Positions 35,424 to 43,970 of a DNA stretch of 64,000 nucleotides are shown piece after piece. How positions within the stretch are numbered: position 1 is the stretch's first letter; each line of letters begins with the position of its first letter. The notes beneath the pieces were generated by a model. The model was not told the origin of the DNA and searched no databases. It saw only the letters and a program-made list of their open reading frames with translations. The translations under genes were made by a program, and so were the position numbers. The DNA is from CAVRXT01 sp963725655 (GTDB lineage: Bacteria > Acidobacteriota > Terriglobia > Acidiferrales > UBA7541), in contig CAVRYY010000003.1 in NCBI GenBank assembly GCA_963725655.1, forward strand, positions 372,001 through 436,000. Reading direction: 5' to 3'.

Positions 35424-36323
35424 TTATCCCTTGTGCTGGGTTCGGACCTCCACCTTGGTCGCTTTCTCGAGCCATTTGATCGTCGCGCAGTAATCTTCTT
35501 CTCCCCATCCTTCGGCCATGCAGTTCGAGTAGATTTCCTTAAGGATAGCCGTCAGGGGCATGGGCACGTTGAGGGCATGGGCAGCGTCTAAAACCAGCCC
35601 CAAGTCCTTATTCATCAATCTCAGCGGAAAGAAGGGTGTGAAATCACCTTTTAGCACCTGTGGGCCCTTCATCTCAATAATTCCAGACCGCGCTCGACTC
35701 GTTTGAATGATGTTCATCATCACATCCGCGTCTACGCCTGCCTTCACTCCCAGCGCCATGCCTTCGTTCATCGCCTCCAACGTGACCGCGATTACGTGAT
35801 TAACCACCAATTTCGCGAATATCCCCATTCCACTTTTCCCCACGTGGAATACCTTGCCCATGCTCTGCAACACTTCCCGCACCTTCTCCAAAGAGGCCTT
35901 TTCGCCCCCGACGATGAATCCCAATTCTCCCTTTTCCGCGTCGTTTTTGCTCCCAAACACCGGCGCGTCCAGCAGGTCTGCCCCCTTTGCACGCAGAGCC
36001 TTGGCCACTCTTTCAGTCGTCGACGGCGAAATCGTGCTCGAATCAATCACCACCGCGCCGTTCCCAATCGTCTCGAGAAGTCCGTTTGGTCCTTCCACAA
36101 CGTCCAGCACCGCGTTCGGGTCGGCCAACATCATCACGACTACGTCGCAACCTGCCGCGGCCTCTGCCGGCGACCCCGCGACCTTCCCTCCCAGGGTCGC
36201 CACTTCTTCTGCCTTTGACCGAGTCCGATTCCAAATCTTTACCGAATAGCCCTTTTGGATCAGATTCCTGACCATACCCCGGCCCATCAAACCAACTCCG
36301 ATGAATCCAATCTGACCGTTCAC
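35424..36323 (-). CDS. Beta-hydroxyacid dehydrogenase (3-HIBADH / GarR family)
   Basis: 299 aa from a GTG at 36321-36323, with a perfect AAGGAG seven bases before it; longer readings cross the divergent operator. Rossmann motif GFIGVGLMGRGM (residues 5-16), substrate loop DAPVFGSKNDAEKGELGFIVGG (about 120, first 20 residues), the catalytic Lys in GKSGMGIFAKLVVN (about 170) and the NAD-proximal GVDADVMMNI. Relatives act on tartronate semialdehyde, 3-hydroxyisobutyrate or threonate-type acids. It is divergent from the GntR gene at 36603, with a strong inverted repeat between them. Confidence 0.9.
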   Translation of the reverse strand: MNGQIGFIGVGLMGRGMVRNLIQKGYSVKIWNRTRSKAEEVATLGGKVAGSPAEAAAGCDVVVMMLADPNAVLDVVEGPNGLLETIGNGAVVIDSSTISPSTTERVAKALRAKGADLLDAPVFGSKNDAEKGELGFIVGGEKASLEKVREVLQSMGKVFHVGKSGMGIFAKLVVNHVIAVTLEAMNEGMALGVKAGVDADVMMNIIQTSRARSGIIEMKGPQVLKGDFTPFFPLRLMNKDLGLVLDAAHALNVPMPLTAILKEIYSNCMAEGWGEEDYCATIKWLEKATKVEVRTQHKG

Positions 36324-36392
36324 CGTAGCTCCTTGGCAAGGCCGAGAATCGCTGTGTGGGAGAAAATGCAACTTGACAGCGACTTGACGCTT

Positions 36393-36427
36393 GTATACTG
36401 TCGGCAACCATGTTGTCAACAGTATAC
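36393..36427. promoter_or_regulatory. 35-bp inverted repeat, likely operator of the second GntR regulator
   Basis: Two 16-bp arms, GTATACTGTCGGCAAC and GTTGTCAACAGTATAC, pair with 14 of 16 matches around a 3-bp centre. Each arm holds a TGTYGRCA half like that of the 15-bp island operators, but the spacing differs. It lies 70 nt before the HIBADH start and 176 nt before the GntR start, ideal for joint control of both directions. Confidence 0.7.
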
Positions 36428-36602
36428 TGGCTTGTCCTGCCGCCGCCGCGGTCTTCTCAGTTTCCTCATCTACATAGTCTTCTACGGCGCTTCCACTCCC
36501 TTTCTTCGTCGCTCTCGCCACTCATCGTCACCGCAGGTCCTGTACAAAGGCTCGCGTGCGATCCGGAGGTTGAAAATCCCTTTCGCCGACCATGAAGCAA
36601 AC

Positions 36603-37406
36603 ATGTCCCACTCAGGAGGGCCATTTCAGCCGATTCCCGGTCTACTTCAAGCCTCAGAGCTCAAGAGGAGATCATCCGTTGTGGAGACCCAATCGAACTC
36701 TGCTATACCCGACATATCGATCCACAAAGAAATGCTGCGGGACAAGGTTTACGCCGTACTTCTGTCTTGGATTTTCGATGGCACGTTAAAACCGGGCGAG
36801 AAGATCGTTGAATCCACTTTGGCTCGTCGCCTCAATGTCAGTCGCGTTCCGGTGCGAGAATCGCTGTGGTTACTCGCCCAGCGCGGCTTGGTGATTTTGA
36901 AGCCTCACCAGGGTGCGTTTGTCACCAAGCTCTCCGCGCGGGATATCCGCGAAATATTTGAGATTCGCGCCATTCTCGAAACGCGGGCAGCCCAAGTCGC
37001 GCGCGCCTCGCTGAATCCCGCGGGCGTCGCGCGTCTAGAGAGCGCGCTGGAGAGTCTGGCTATCGCCACGCGCGAACGAAGCATGCAACGTTTTACCGCT
37101 GCGGACATTGAATTTCACAAGGCTCTGTGGGATTTGGCTGACAATAGCCACCTCACCAAGATTCTCACCGATATTTCCACGCGTTTTTTCGGTTACGAGT
37201 TGATCCGCGATGTGCCGCTGTCTCCGAACTTTCCTTTCGATGCGGTGTGGGAACAGCACCGGATCATGCTGCAATTGGTGCTTTTGGGGACGCCGGAAGA
37301 GATCGACGCTGGTTTCAAGACCATCTTTGTTGACTTCCTGGCGCATGTCTTAACTCGCTTCGGAGAGGCTAACCAGCATGCTTCAGAAACAAGCACCCTG
37401 GGATAG
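36603..37406 (+). CDS. FCD-domain GntR (FadR subfamily) regulator
   Basis: 267 aa from MSHSGG; the start is uncertain, and MLRDKVY at 36732 would still give the whole fold. HTH at about 45-110: FDGTLKPGEKIVESTLARRL, then the recognition helix SRVPVRESLWLL and wing KPHQGAFV. The FCD domain (about 115-245) has the Asp/His metal site in DIEFHKALWDL. It is a paralogue of the regulator at 20560-21285 with a similar recognition helix, matching the similarity of their half-sites. It is 9 nt before the amidohydrolase gene, so it is probably the first gene of the nucleoside-hydrolase operon. Confidence 0.87.
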   Translation: MSHSGGPFQPIPGLLQASELKRRSSVVETQSNSAIPDISIHKEMLRDKVYAVLLSWIFDGTLKPGEKIVESTLARRLNVSRVPVRESLWLLAQRGLVILKPHQGAFVTKLSARDIREIFEIRAILETRAAQVARASLNPAGVARLESALESLAIATRERSMQRFTAADIEFHKALWDLADNSHLTKILTDISTRFFGYELIRDVPLSPNFPFDAVWEQHRIMLQLVLLGTPEEIDAGFKTIFVDFLAHVLTRFGEANQHASETSTLG

Positions 37407-37415
37407 GCCGCTCTG

Positions 37416-39128
37416 ATGCGACTCACGCGCCGCGAGCTCCTCAAAGGTTCGGTAGTCCTCTCTGCAACCGCCGCGCTATCTGGCCCGGCCGACTCTCTTG
37501 CCCACGCAGGTCGCGAGTCTGGTTCGCAACCGGCGAACGCCAAGACCCAAGACCGGATCTTTCGCGGCACAATTTGCACGATGGATGACGCAAACACCGT
37601 CTATTCCGATGGGCTTCTGTGGATCTCCGGAAGTACCATCCGTGCTGTTGTTCGTTCGGTTGAGGCGCTGCCTGCCGCCGCCCGGAAATTACCGGTTATT
37701 GCCACCGAAGGGGTTTTCTATCCGGGGCTGATCGACCTCCATAAGCACATGACCTACGACATCCGTGGCCCCTGGTTCGCGCCCCGCCAGTACACAAATC
37801 GAACCGAATTTTTCTTCGAGCCCGACTATCGCCGCACCGTCGAAAATCCCTGCCGTCTGCTGGTCCAATATGCGGGCATGCTCGATGACGTTTGCCTCTA
37901 CGCTGAGATCAAGGCGCTAGCCGGCGGTACTACCGCACTTGAGGGCGCGGCACCCTGGAGCCGGAAATACACTTCACTTCTCGTTCGTAATATTGAGTTC
38001 GATAACTTCGGTCAGGATCGTATCCATCAAACGATCTGGGACGTCACCGCGGAATCTGCGCCGCCGTTGCGCGAACTGATGCCTCACATAGACGCATGGA
38101 TTTACCACTTGTCGGAAGGCTATGGTGATTACGGTCAGCAGCGATTTTCAGACTTGAAGCAATTTCAGCTTTTGACCAACAAGCTTGTGGCCATCCATGC
38201 TCTGGGGTTGAACGAGACCCAATTCGCTGAACTCGCCGCCGCAGGCGCTTCGATGGTGTGGTCGCCGCTTGGAAATCTTCGTCTTTATGGCCGGACCGCC
38301 GATATTGCCGCCGCGCGCCGAGCCGGGGTCAACATTTGTCTAGGCTCCGAGTGGGCTCCGAGCGGGAGCAAGAACGTCCTTTTCGACCTCAAAGTTGCGG
38401 ATCAGTTCAATCAGCATCGGTTGAACGGATTGTTCGCCGACCGCGATCTCGTCGAGATGGTTACCCGGAATCCCGCCCGGGCAATAGGTTGGAAGCAGCG
38501 CACCGGTCATGTGGCGCCGGAATTGGCCGCGGACTTACTCCTGCTCCGGAAAACGCATCGCGACCCCTATCGAAACTTGATCGAAGCTACCGAACGAGAC
38601 GTCGAGCTGGTAATGGTCGGCGGTGTTCCGGTGTACGGCGGAGTCGATCTGATGCGGCGCTTCCATCAGAACAGTATAGAAATCCTGCGGCCTGGCCGTG
38701 GCAGCCCGAAAGCGCTCGCTTGGAACGCTTCATCACCTGCCTCGGACCACCCGAGCTATGCTGGCATCACGTCTCGTCTTTCGGCGGCACTGCGAATGGA
38801 TTCAACGACTTTGCTCGCCTCTCTCGACCGTCTCCAAGTCCGCCGCGCACTAAGCTCCGCGCAACCGCCGGTGCAGCAGGAATATCCCTTTTTCTTAACC
38901 ATCGGCGATGAGCCTCTCACGCCCGAAGAAGTCTCCCAATTTCTCACCAAGGTTTTTCCCGAGGGCGTCGCACCCTTCGGTTTAGACCCTCTCTATCTCG
39001 CCGACGATCCTGTGGCGCTGCGCGTGATGCAGGAGCCGGTTCTGCTTCAGAACGGGATAAATCTGGCACCGTACTTTGAATCTATCCTGCCTTCGACAAC
39101 CTCGACGCGCAGCGGGAGGTCTTCTTGA
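37416..39128 (+). CDS. Tat-exported amidohydrolase-superfamily protein
   Basis: 570 aa, starting with a twin-arginine signal (TRRELLKGS) and a hydrophobic stretch up to about residue 30. The metal-dependent hydrolase fold is shown by YPGLIDLHKHM (HxH, about 105), IHALG with the next His (about 262), and a C-terminal composite domain. The usual final metal Asp (LGSDWxPSG in close relatives as I recall them) is Glu here: LGSEWAPSGSKNV (about 310). The last 140 residues (SPASDHPSYAGITSR onward) are an extra domain of unknown role. A deaminase/chlorohydrolase-like action on a purine or pyrimidine would suit its neighbours, but this is inference. Confidence 0.82.
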   Translation: MRLTRRELLKGSVVLSATAALSGPADSLAHAGRESGSQPANAKTQDRIFRGTICTMDDANTVYSDGLLWISGSTIRAVVRSVEALPAAARKLPVIATEGVFYPGLIDLHKHMTYDIRGPWFAPRQYTNRTEFFFEPDYRRTVENPCRLLVQYAGMLDDVCLYAEIKALAGGTTALEGAAPWSRKYTSLLVRNIEFDNFGQDRIHQTIWDVTAESAPPLRELMPHIDAWIYHLSEGYGDYGQQRFSDLKQFQLLTNKLVAIHALGLNETQFAELAAAGASMVWSPLGNLRLYGRTADIAAARRAGVNICLGSEWAPSGSKNVLFDLKVADQFNQHRLNGLFADRDLVEMVTRNPARAIGWKQRTGHVAPELAADLLLLRKTHRDPYRNLIEATERDVELVMVGGVPVYGGVDLMRRFHQNSIEILRPGRGSPKALAWNASSPASDHPSYAGITSRLSAALRMDSTTLLASLDRLQVRRALSSAQPPVQQEYPFFLTIGDEPLTPEEVSQFLTKVFPEGVAPFGLDPLYLADDPVALRVMQEPVLLQNGINLAPYFESILPSTTSTRSGRSS

Positions 39129-40249
39129 AACATGACCGGCGCGATTTTCTGAAAGTGAGTGGCGTGGGCTTGCTCGCTCCACACCTTCTCGCAGGTGCAA
39201 CCAAAAAACCAACTCCAGCTGCAGCAAATGGTCTTGCCGCCGGTGCTCCCGCCGCGTCCGGACCGCGTTGCCTGATTATCGACACCGACCCAGGCGTGGA
39301 CGACGCCGTCTCCATTCTGTTGGCGTTCAAATCCACCAGCCAAGTCAAAGTGGAAGCCATCACCGTGGTCGCCGGAAACGTGGAATCGCAATACGGCACC
39401 CGCAACGCCCTCTCCCTTGTGGAATACGGAAACCGCTTGGACATTCCCGTGGCTCTCGGCGCTGTCCGCCCGCTGATGCGTCCCCAGGTCACCGTTCGCT
39501 TCGCGCATGGTAACAACGGGTTCGGAGATGTCGAGATTCCTCAGTCCCGGGCCAAGCTGGTCCCTCAGCACGCCGCCGACCTGATCATCGACCGCGTAAG
39601 GAGCAAGCCGAATCAGTACACCATTTTGGCGATTGGTCCGCTGACCAACATCGCCTTGGCTCTTCTCAAGGATCCTTCGATCGCGCCGCTCGTCGCCGAA
39701 ATCTGCTTCATGGGTGGCACGATTCTCTCCAACGGCAACACTAGTCCGGTTGCCACGTTCAATATTTTTGCCGATCCGGAAGCGGCCAAGATCGTTATTA
39801 ATTCAGGGGTTCCGCGAATCTCCATGGTGGGCACGGACGTCACTACCCGCGTCCAATTCAGCGCCGAAGATTTTGCTCGCCTCGAGAGTAGCGGAACTCC
39901 GTTCGGCCATCTCGCCTCGCAGTTGGGAGGTTTTCGTCTTCGCCGGTTCCCCAGCGATCCGCACGGCACACCGTCGGTGGGTTTCAACGACTTGTCCACC
40001 ACCGTCGCGGTGATCGATCCTTCGCTTTTCAGCTTCGAAGCCATGAAAGTGGATGTGGAAACCAAGGGTGAATTAACAACCGGGATGACCGTCGCCAACC
40101 GCCGCAATCTGATCGATAAGGTCGAGCCCGAAGGTGATCATCTGGGAATTACCGGCACTCTTCCGGTGCAGCCCAACGTTCAAGTGGCTACCGATATCAA
40201 CGCCGAAGCGGTGAAGCAGCTCTTCCTGCAGAGCCTCACCTCAAAATGA
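39125..40249 (+). CDS. Nucleoside hydrolase family protein 1, Tat-exported, canonical
   Basis: 374 aa. The start is TTG at 39125 (GGGAGG six bases before), overlapping the upstream stop as TTGA; no in-frame ATG fits. The RRDFLKVSG twin-arginine signal reaches about residue 25. The calcium/ribose motif is canonical, IIDTDPGVDDAVS (DxDxxxDD, about 57), and GPLTNIALAL (about 165) and CFMGGTI (about 195) follow. It is an inosine-uridine-type N-ribohydrolase, expected to split nucleosides in the periplasm. Its stop overlaps the MFS gene start (ATGA). Confidence 0.87.
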   Translation: MKHDRRDFLKVSGVGLLAPHLLAGATKKPTPAAANGLAAGAPAASGPRCLIIDTDPGVDDAVSILLAFKSTSQVKVEAITVVAGNVESQYGTRNALSLVEYGNRLDIPVALGAVRPLMRPQVTVRFAHGNNGFGDVEIPQSRAKLVPQHAADLIIDRVRSKPNQYTILAIGPLTNIALALLKDPSIAPLVAEICFMGGTILSNGNTSPVATFNIFADPEAAKIVINSGVPRISMVGTDVTTRVQFSAEDFARLESSGTPFGHLASQLGGFRLRRFPSDPHGTPSVGFNDLSTTVAVIDPSLFSFEAMKVDVETKGELTTGMTVANRRNLIDKVEPEGDHLGITGTLPVQPNVQVATDINAEAVKQLFLQSLTSK

Positions 40250-41502
40250 CCGCTTCTTTTCCCTCTCGAATGCCTTCCCTCCCGGGAAAGGCGCGCTGGT
40301 GGATCGCCGGGCTGCTCGCCGCAGCCACCGCGCTGAACTATCTCGATCGCCAGAACCTTCCCGTGGTGATCGTCGAGTTGCAGAAACACATACCGATTAC
40401 CGACCAGCAATACGCGCACCTGCAATTCCTTTTTCTGATGGCGTATGGGTTGATGTACATCGGCGGTGGCGGAATCATTGATTGGCTGGGGACGCGCGCG
40501 GGCTACGCGGTTATGATCCTCTGGTGGTCGGTCGCCAATTTCCTGCACGGGACGGTAAACAGCGTCGCGACTCTTAGCATTTATCGCTTCCTGCTGGGGA
40601 TGGGTGAGGGCGGCGGCTTTCCGGGCTCCGCCAAGGCAGTGTCGGAGTGGTTTTCCCCGCAGGAGCGCTCGTTCGCCTTTGGCATCTTCAATACTGGATC
40701 GAGCGTCGGTGCGGTGATCGCCCCACCGCTCATCGCCGCGATTGTCTATTTTCTAAATTGGCGCTGGGTTTTCTTTATCACCGGAATGCTGGGCATGGTT
40801 TGGACCATTGTCTGGTTGCGCGTTTACCATGCGCCCCCGGCGGTCCCTTCTATTATCGCCGGCGGAGCGCCGATCGTGCCAGCCGCCGTCCCGCGCATTC
40901 GCTGGGCCGAACTTTTCCGGTATCGCCAGCTATGGGGCCTGCTTTCGGCGAAATTTCTCTCGGACTCCGCCTGGTATTTCTTCATCTTCTGGCTCCCCAA
41001 ATATCTGGCGGACGTCCGCCACCTCAACATCAAGGAAATTGGCTATTACGCCTGGATTCCGTACGCATTCGCCGGAGCGGGAAGCTTTTTGGGCGGATGG
41101 TTGAGCAGCAAATTGATACAACGAGGCTGCAGCATTGATCGTTCGCGCAAAATCACTCTCGGAATCAGCGCCGCAATCATGCCAGCGTCTCTCCTGATTG
41201 CAAGATCTCCGCTGAAACTTGCCATCCTCTTTTTCAGTCTCGCACTCTTCGGCCACCAGTTCTGGTCCACAATCATGCAGACGTTGCCTGCCGACATGTT
41301 TCCGTCGCGAATCGTCGCGTCGGTGGCCGGACTTTTGGGTGCAGCCGGCTCTTTCGGCGGCATGTTTTTCAATTACCTGGTGGGACAAATACTCGGCCAA
41401 TTCCACCATTACGGCCCAGTGTTCCTGATTTCCGGCTTATTGCACCCGGCTGCATTTCTAGTCGTACTGCTTACTGTGAAACGGATCGAGCTGGTCGCTT
41501 GA
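40246..41502 (+). CDS. MFS transporter, anion:cation symporter (hexuronate-type) family
   Basis: 418 aa, 12 predicted membrane helices. ACS-family hallmarks: LNYLDRQNLPVV in helix 1 (about 28), GMGEGGGFPGSAKAVSEWF (about 120), then ERSFAFGIFNTGSSVGAVIAP (first 20 residues). Relatives carry hexuronates, galactonate and other organic anions, with few nucleoside carriers, so it may import a sugar acid or the product of the exported hydrolases. It is translationally coupled to nucleoside hydrolase 1. Confidence 0.88.
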   Translation: MTASFPSRMPSLPGKARWWIAGLLAAATALNYLDRQNLPVVIVELQKHIPITDQQYAHLQFLFLMAYGLMYIGGGGIIDWLGTRAGYAVMILWWSVANFLHGTVNSVATLSIYRFLLGMGEGGGFPGSAKAVSEWFSPQERSFAFGIFNTGSSVGAVIAPPLIAAIVYFLNWRWVFFITGMLGMVWTIVWLRVYHAPPAVPSIIAGGAPIVPAAVPRIRWAELFRYRQLWGLLSAKFLSDSAWYFFIFWLPKYLADVRHLNIKEIGYYAWIPYAFAGAGSFLGGWLSSKLIQRGCSIDRSRKITLGISAAIMPASLLIARSPLKLAILFFSLALFGHQFWSTIMQTLPADMFPSRIVASVAGLLGAAGSFGGMFFNYLVGQILGQFHHYGPVFLISGLLHPAAFLVVLLTVKRIELVA

Positions 41503-41536
41503 CGCACGAACCATACGGAAAAGGAGTGGCACACAG

Positions 41537-42709
41537 ATGAATCCAGGCAATAGACCCGCAGAAGCGGGAAACGCATCAAGAGGCGCGCCGCAAATCACAT
41601 CGCCGGTAGGCTCGCAGTCCCCTGGTGGTCTTCGAAAGCTAATTTACGACCAGGATCACCGCGGCCCTCTCAGCACAGACACCATCGCAACCCTCATGGC
41701 CCTGCAGTCCGAAAAAATCGATTTGCTCGGCATCACCACCGTCACTACCGACTATTGGGTCGGCCAGGAGACCGCTTACGCTCTTCGCCTCCTGGAGTTG
41801 ATGGGACGCACTGAAGTTCCCGTCTACGCAGGCGCCGCAAATCCTTTGCTCAATACTAAGGAAGCGGCGCAGATGCGTTACAAACTCTTCGGCTCGCGCC
41901 GCATCGAGGCTTTCCTCGGAGCGTTCAACAAAGATCATTGGGGCCCGGATGAGATTAAGCCGCTGTTGCCGCCCTACAACAAATTCGCCGAAATTAAAGC
42001 GCAACCCGGCCATGCCGCGGAATTCATGATTAAGACCGTACGCGCCTACCCGCACGAAGTCACCATTTTCTGCGGCGGCGCACTCACCAATCTGGCGATC
42101 GCGGCGATGCTCGCTCCAGACATAATTCCCCTTACACGCGAAGTGGTCTTCATGGGCGGCTCGATGCACCGCTCCACGAGTTCGGTAAACGTCTATTTCG
42201 ATGCGGAGGCCGCCAAGATCGCTTTTCGCGCCAATTGGCCAAAGTTCACCATCGTCACCGCCGACCTCGCCGAAAAGGTGCACATGGGCGACAACCACCG
42301 GGTGGACACCATCGTCGAACGCGGACATTTCCCTATCGCCGATCTTTTCCGTGACTACGAGCAGAAGACCCACCGCGACATCCCCGAACTTTTGTGGTTC
42401 CGCATGCCGGACGAAATGATGATGGCTCACATCATCGAGCCTTCCATCTTCACGCCGGCCGTGCCAATGTACGCGGACGTGCTCACCGACGACGATGGCC
42501 ATTACGGCGACACTCTGTTCTGGGACAAGGATTGGAACCAGGCCGACGCTAATGGACCCACCGCCGGACAAAACGGTCCAGCGTCAGGCGCGGGTCTTGT
42601 CGATGTCCTGCAGGACCTCAACAAGGACCGCTTTCGAGAATTGTTCATCGATCTGATGACTCGTCCCATCCGGAAATCCGCGCAAGCCACCAGTAAGGCA
42701 GGAGCATAA
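41537..42709 (+). CDS. Nucleoside hydrolase-like protein 2, cytoplasmic, non-canonical metal motif
   Basis: 390 aa, with AAGGAG before the ATG. There is no signal peptide. The fold follows nucleoside hydrolases (CGGALTNLAIA about 175, VVFMGGS about 200, a late EPSIFT block), but the N-terminal motif is YDQDHRGPLSTD instead of DTDPGxDD, so the DD pair is displaced or absent. The later ligand Asp is in FRMPDEMM rather than HD. It shares these changes with proteins 3 and 4, forming a separate subfamily. True nucleosidase activity is uncertain. Confidence 0.78.
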   Translation: MNPGNRPAEAGNASRGAPQITSPVGSQSPGGLRKLIYDQDHRGPLSTDTIATLMALQSEKIDLLGITTVTTDYWVGQETAYALRLLELMGRTEVPVYAGAANPLLNTKEAAQMRYKLFGSRRIEAFLGAFNKDHWGPDEIKPLLPPYNKFAEIKAQPGHAAEFMIKTVRAYPHEVTIFCGGALTNLAIAAMLAPDIIPLTREVVFMGGSMHRSTSSVNVYFDAEAAKIAFRANWPKFTIVTADLAEKVHMGDNHRVDTIVERGHFPIADLFRDYEQKTHRDIPELLWFRMPDEMMMAHIIEPSIFTPAVPMYADVLTDDDGHYGDTLFWDKDWNQADANGPTAGQNGPASGAGLVDVLQDLNKDRFRELFIDLMTRPIRKSAQATSKAGA

Positions 42710-42712
42710 ACG

Positions 42713-43891
42713 ATGCCCATGAATCGTCGCGAATTCTTGCAGGATTCCGCCACCGCACTCGCATTCTCGGCGCTGACGCCAGGTCTAGCTTTGGACGTTC
42801 CCGCATCTTCGGTGCGCCGCAAAGTGATTTATGACCAGGACAATTCCGGCCCATTAGGTACCGATATCCAGGCGATGCTGATGCTGCTACAGGCCGACAA
42901 TGTGGACTTGCTGGGAATCACTCTGGTCACCGGCGACGATTGGCTCAAGCAGGAGATGGCCTACACCCTGCGTCTTCTGGAAATGATGGGACGCACAAAG
43001 GTCCCGGTGTTCGCCGGCGCGGAACTGCCGATGATCAACCGAAAAGAGGAAGCCCTGCTCCGCTATCAATTGTACGGCGGCCATCGCCTCGATCCGTGGC
43101 TGGGCGCATTCAACCGCAGCAGTAGAGGACCCGGTGACGTCCGTCCCTTGCCGCCGCCCTACAATCGATTCGCCGAACTGACGCAGCAGCAGGAACACGC
43201 TGCCCGCTTCATCATTCGCACGGTCCGCGAAAATCCTGGCCAGGTAACCCTGTATGCCGGCGGTCCGTTGACCAATGTCGCTCTTGCCATCCTCCTCGAT
43301 CCGGGCATTGTGCCGCTCGTTCCGGAGATTATCTTCATGGGTGCGGGCATCAATCTCTTCACCAACGCCTTCAACGTATTCTTCGACCCCGAGGCCAGCC
43401 GCATCGTCCTCCGCGCCCCGTGGCCAAAAGTCACGATCGTGACGGTAGACTTGGGCGAACAAGTCCACATCGGCGACGAGCTTCACCCCGGGCGACGCAT
43501 GGTTGAAGAGATTTCGGAGCGCGCAGCCAGTCCGATTTCCGACCTTTTCCGGCAACATTCTCTGCCGGAATTCCGAAAGAATCCCGCCTCCAACGGATTT
43601 CGAATGCCGGACGAAATGTGCGTGGCCCAGATCACTGACCCCTCAATCTTTACCCAATCGGTTTCGATGTACATAGACATCACCACCGCGCCCGGATCGC
43701 GTTACGGAGACTCCATGTTCTGGGACAAGAATTGGGACGGTATTTGGGAGTTCCGCGTCGAACGCACTCCGCAGTGGTACGCCGGACCGCCCCCGGGAGC
43801 CCGCTTAGTGGATGTGATCACCGCAATGGACGTACAGCGCTTCAAGCAGCACTTTGTGGATCTGATGATCAAGCCGATTCAAAAAGCGTGA
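42713..43891 (+). CDS. Nucleoside hydrolase-like protein 3, Tat-exported, non-canonical metal motif
   Basis: 392 aa, 3 nt after protein 2, with AGGAG upstream. A twin-arginine signal (NRREFLQDS) and hydrophobic core end near ALA at about 28. The metal motif is YDQDNSGPLGTD, replacing DTDPGxDD. GGPLTNVALAI, IIFMGAG and FRMPDEMCVAQITDPSIFT keep the general fold. It is a close relative of protein 2, giving an exported and a cytoplasmic version side by side. Confidence 0.78.
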   Translation: MPMNRREFLQDSATALAFSALTPGLALDVPASSVRRKVIYDQDNSGPLGTDIQAMLMLLQADNVDLLGITLVTGDDWLKQEMAYTLRLLEMMGRTKVPVFAGAELPMINRKEEALLRYQLYGGHRLDPWLGAFNRSSRGPGDVRPLPPPYNRFAELTQQQEHAARFIIRTVRENPGQVTLYAGGPLTNVALAILLDPGIVPLVPEIIFMGAGINLFTNAFNVFFDPEASRIVLRAPWPKVTIVTVDLGEQVHIGDELHPGRRMVEEISERAASPISDLFRQHSLPEFRKNPASNGFRMPDEMCVAQITDPSIFTQSVSMYIDITTAPGSRYGDSMFWDKNWDGIWEFRVERTPQWYAGPPPGARLVDVITAMDVQRFKQHFVDLMIKPIQKA

Positions 43892-43970
43892 AGGTCTGGC
43901 CGCCGCCGGCGCGAATGAAGAATTTGTTTCGTCAATTGGCCGTTGCTCAATCCAGTCGAAGAGGGCACCC

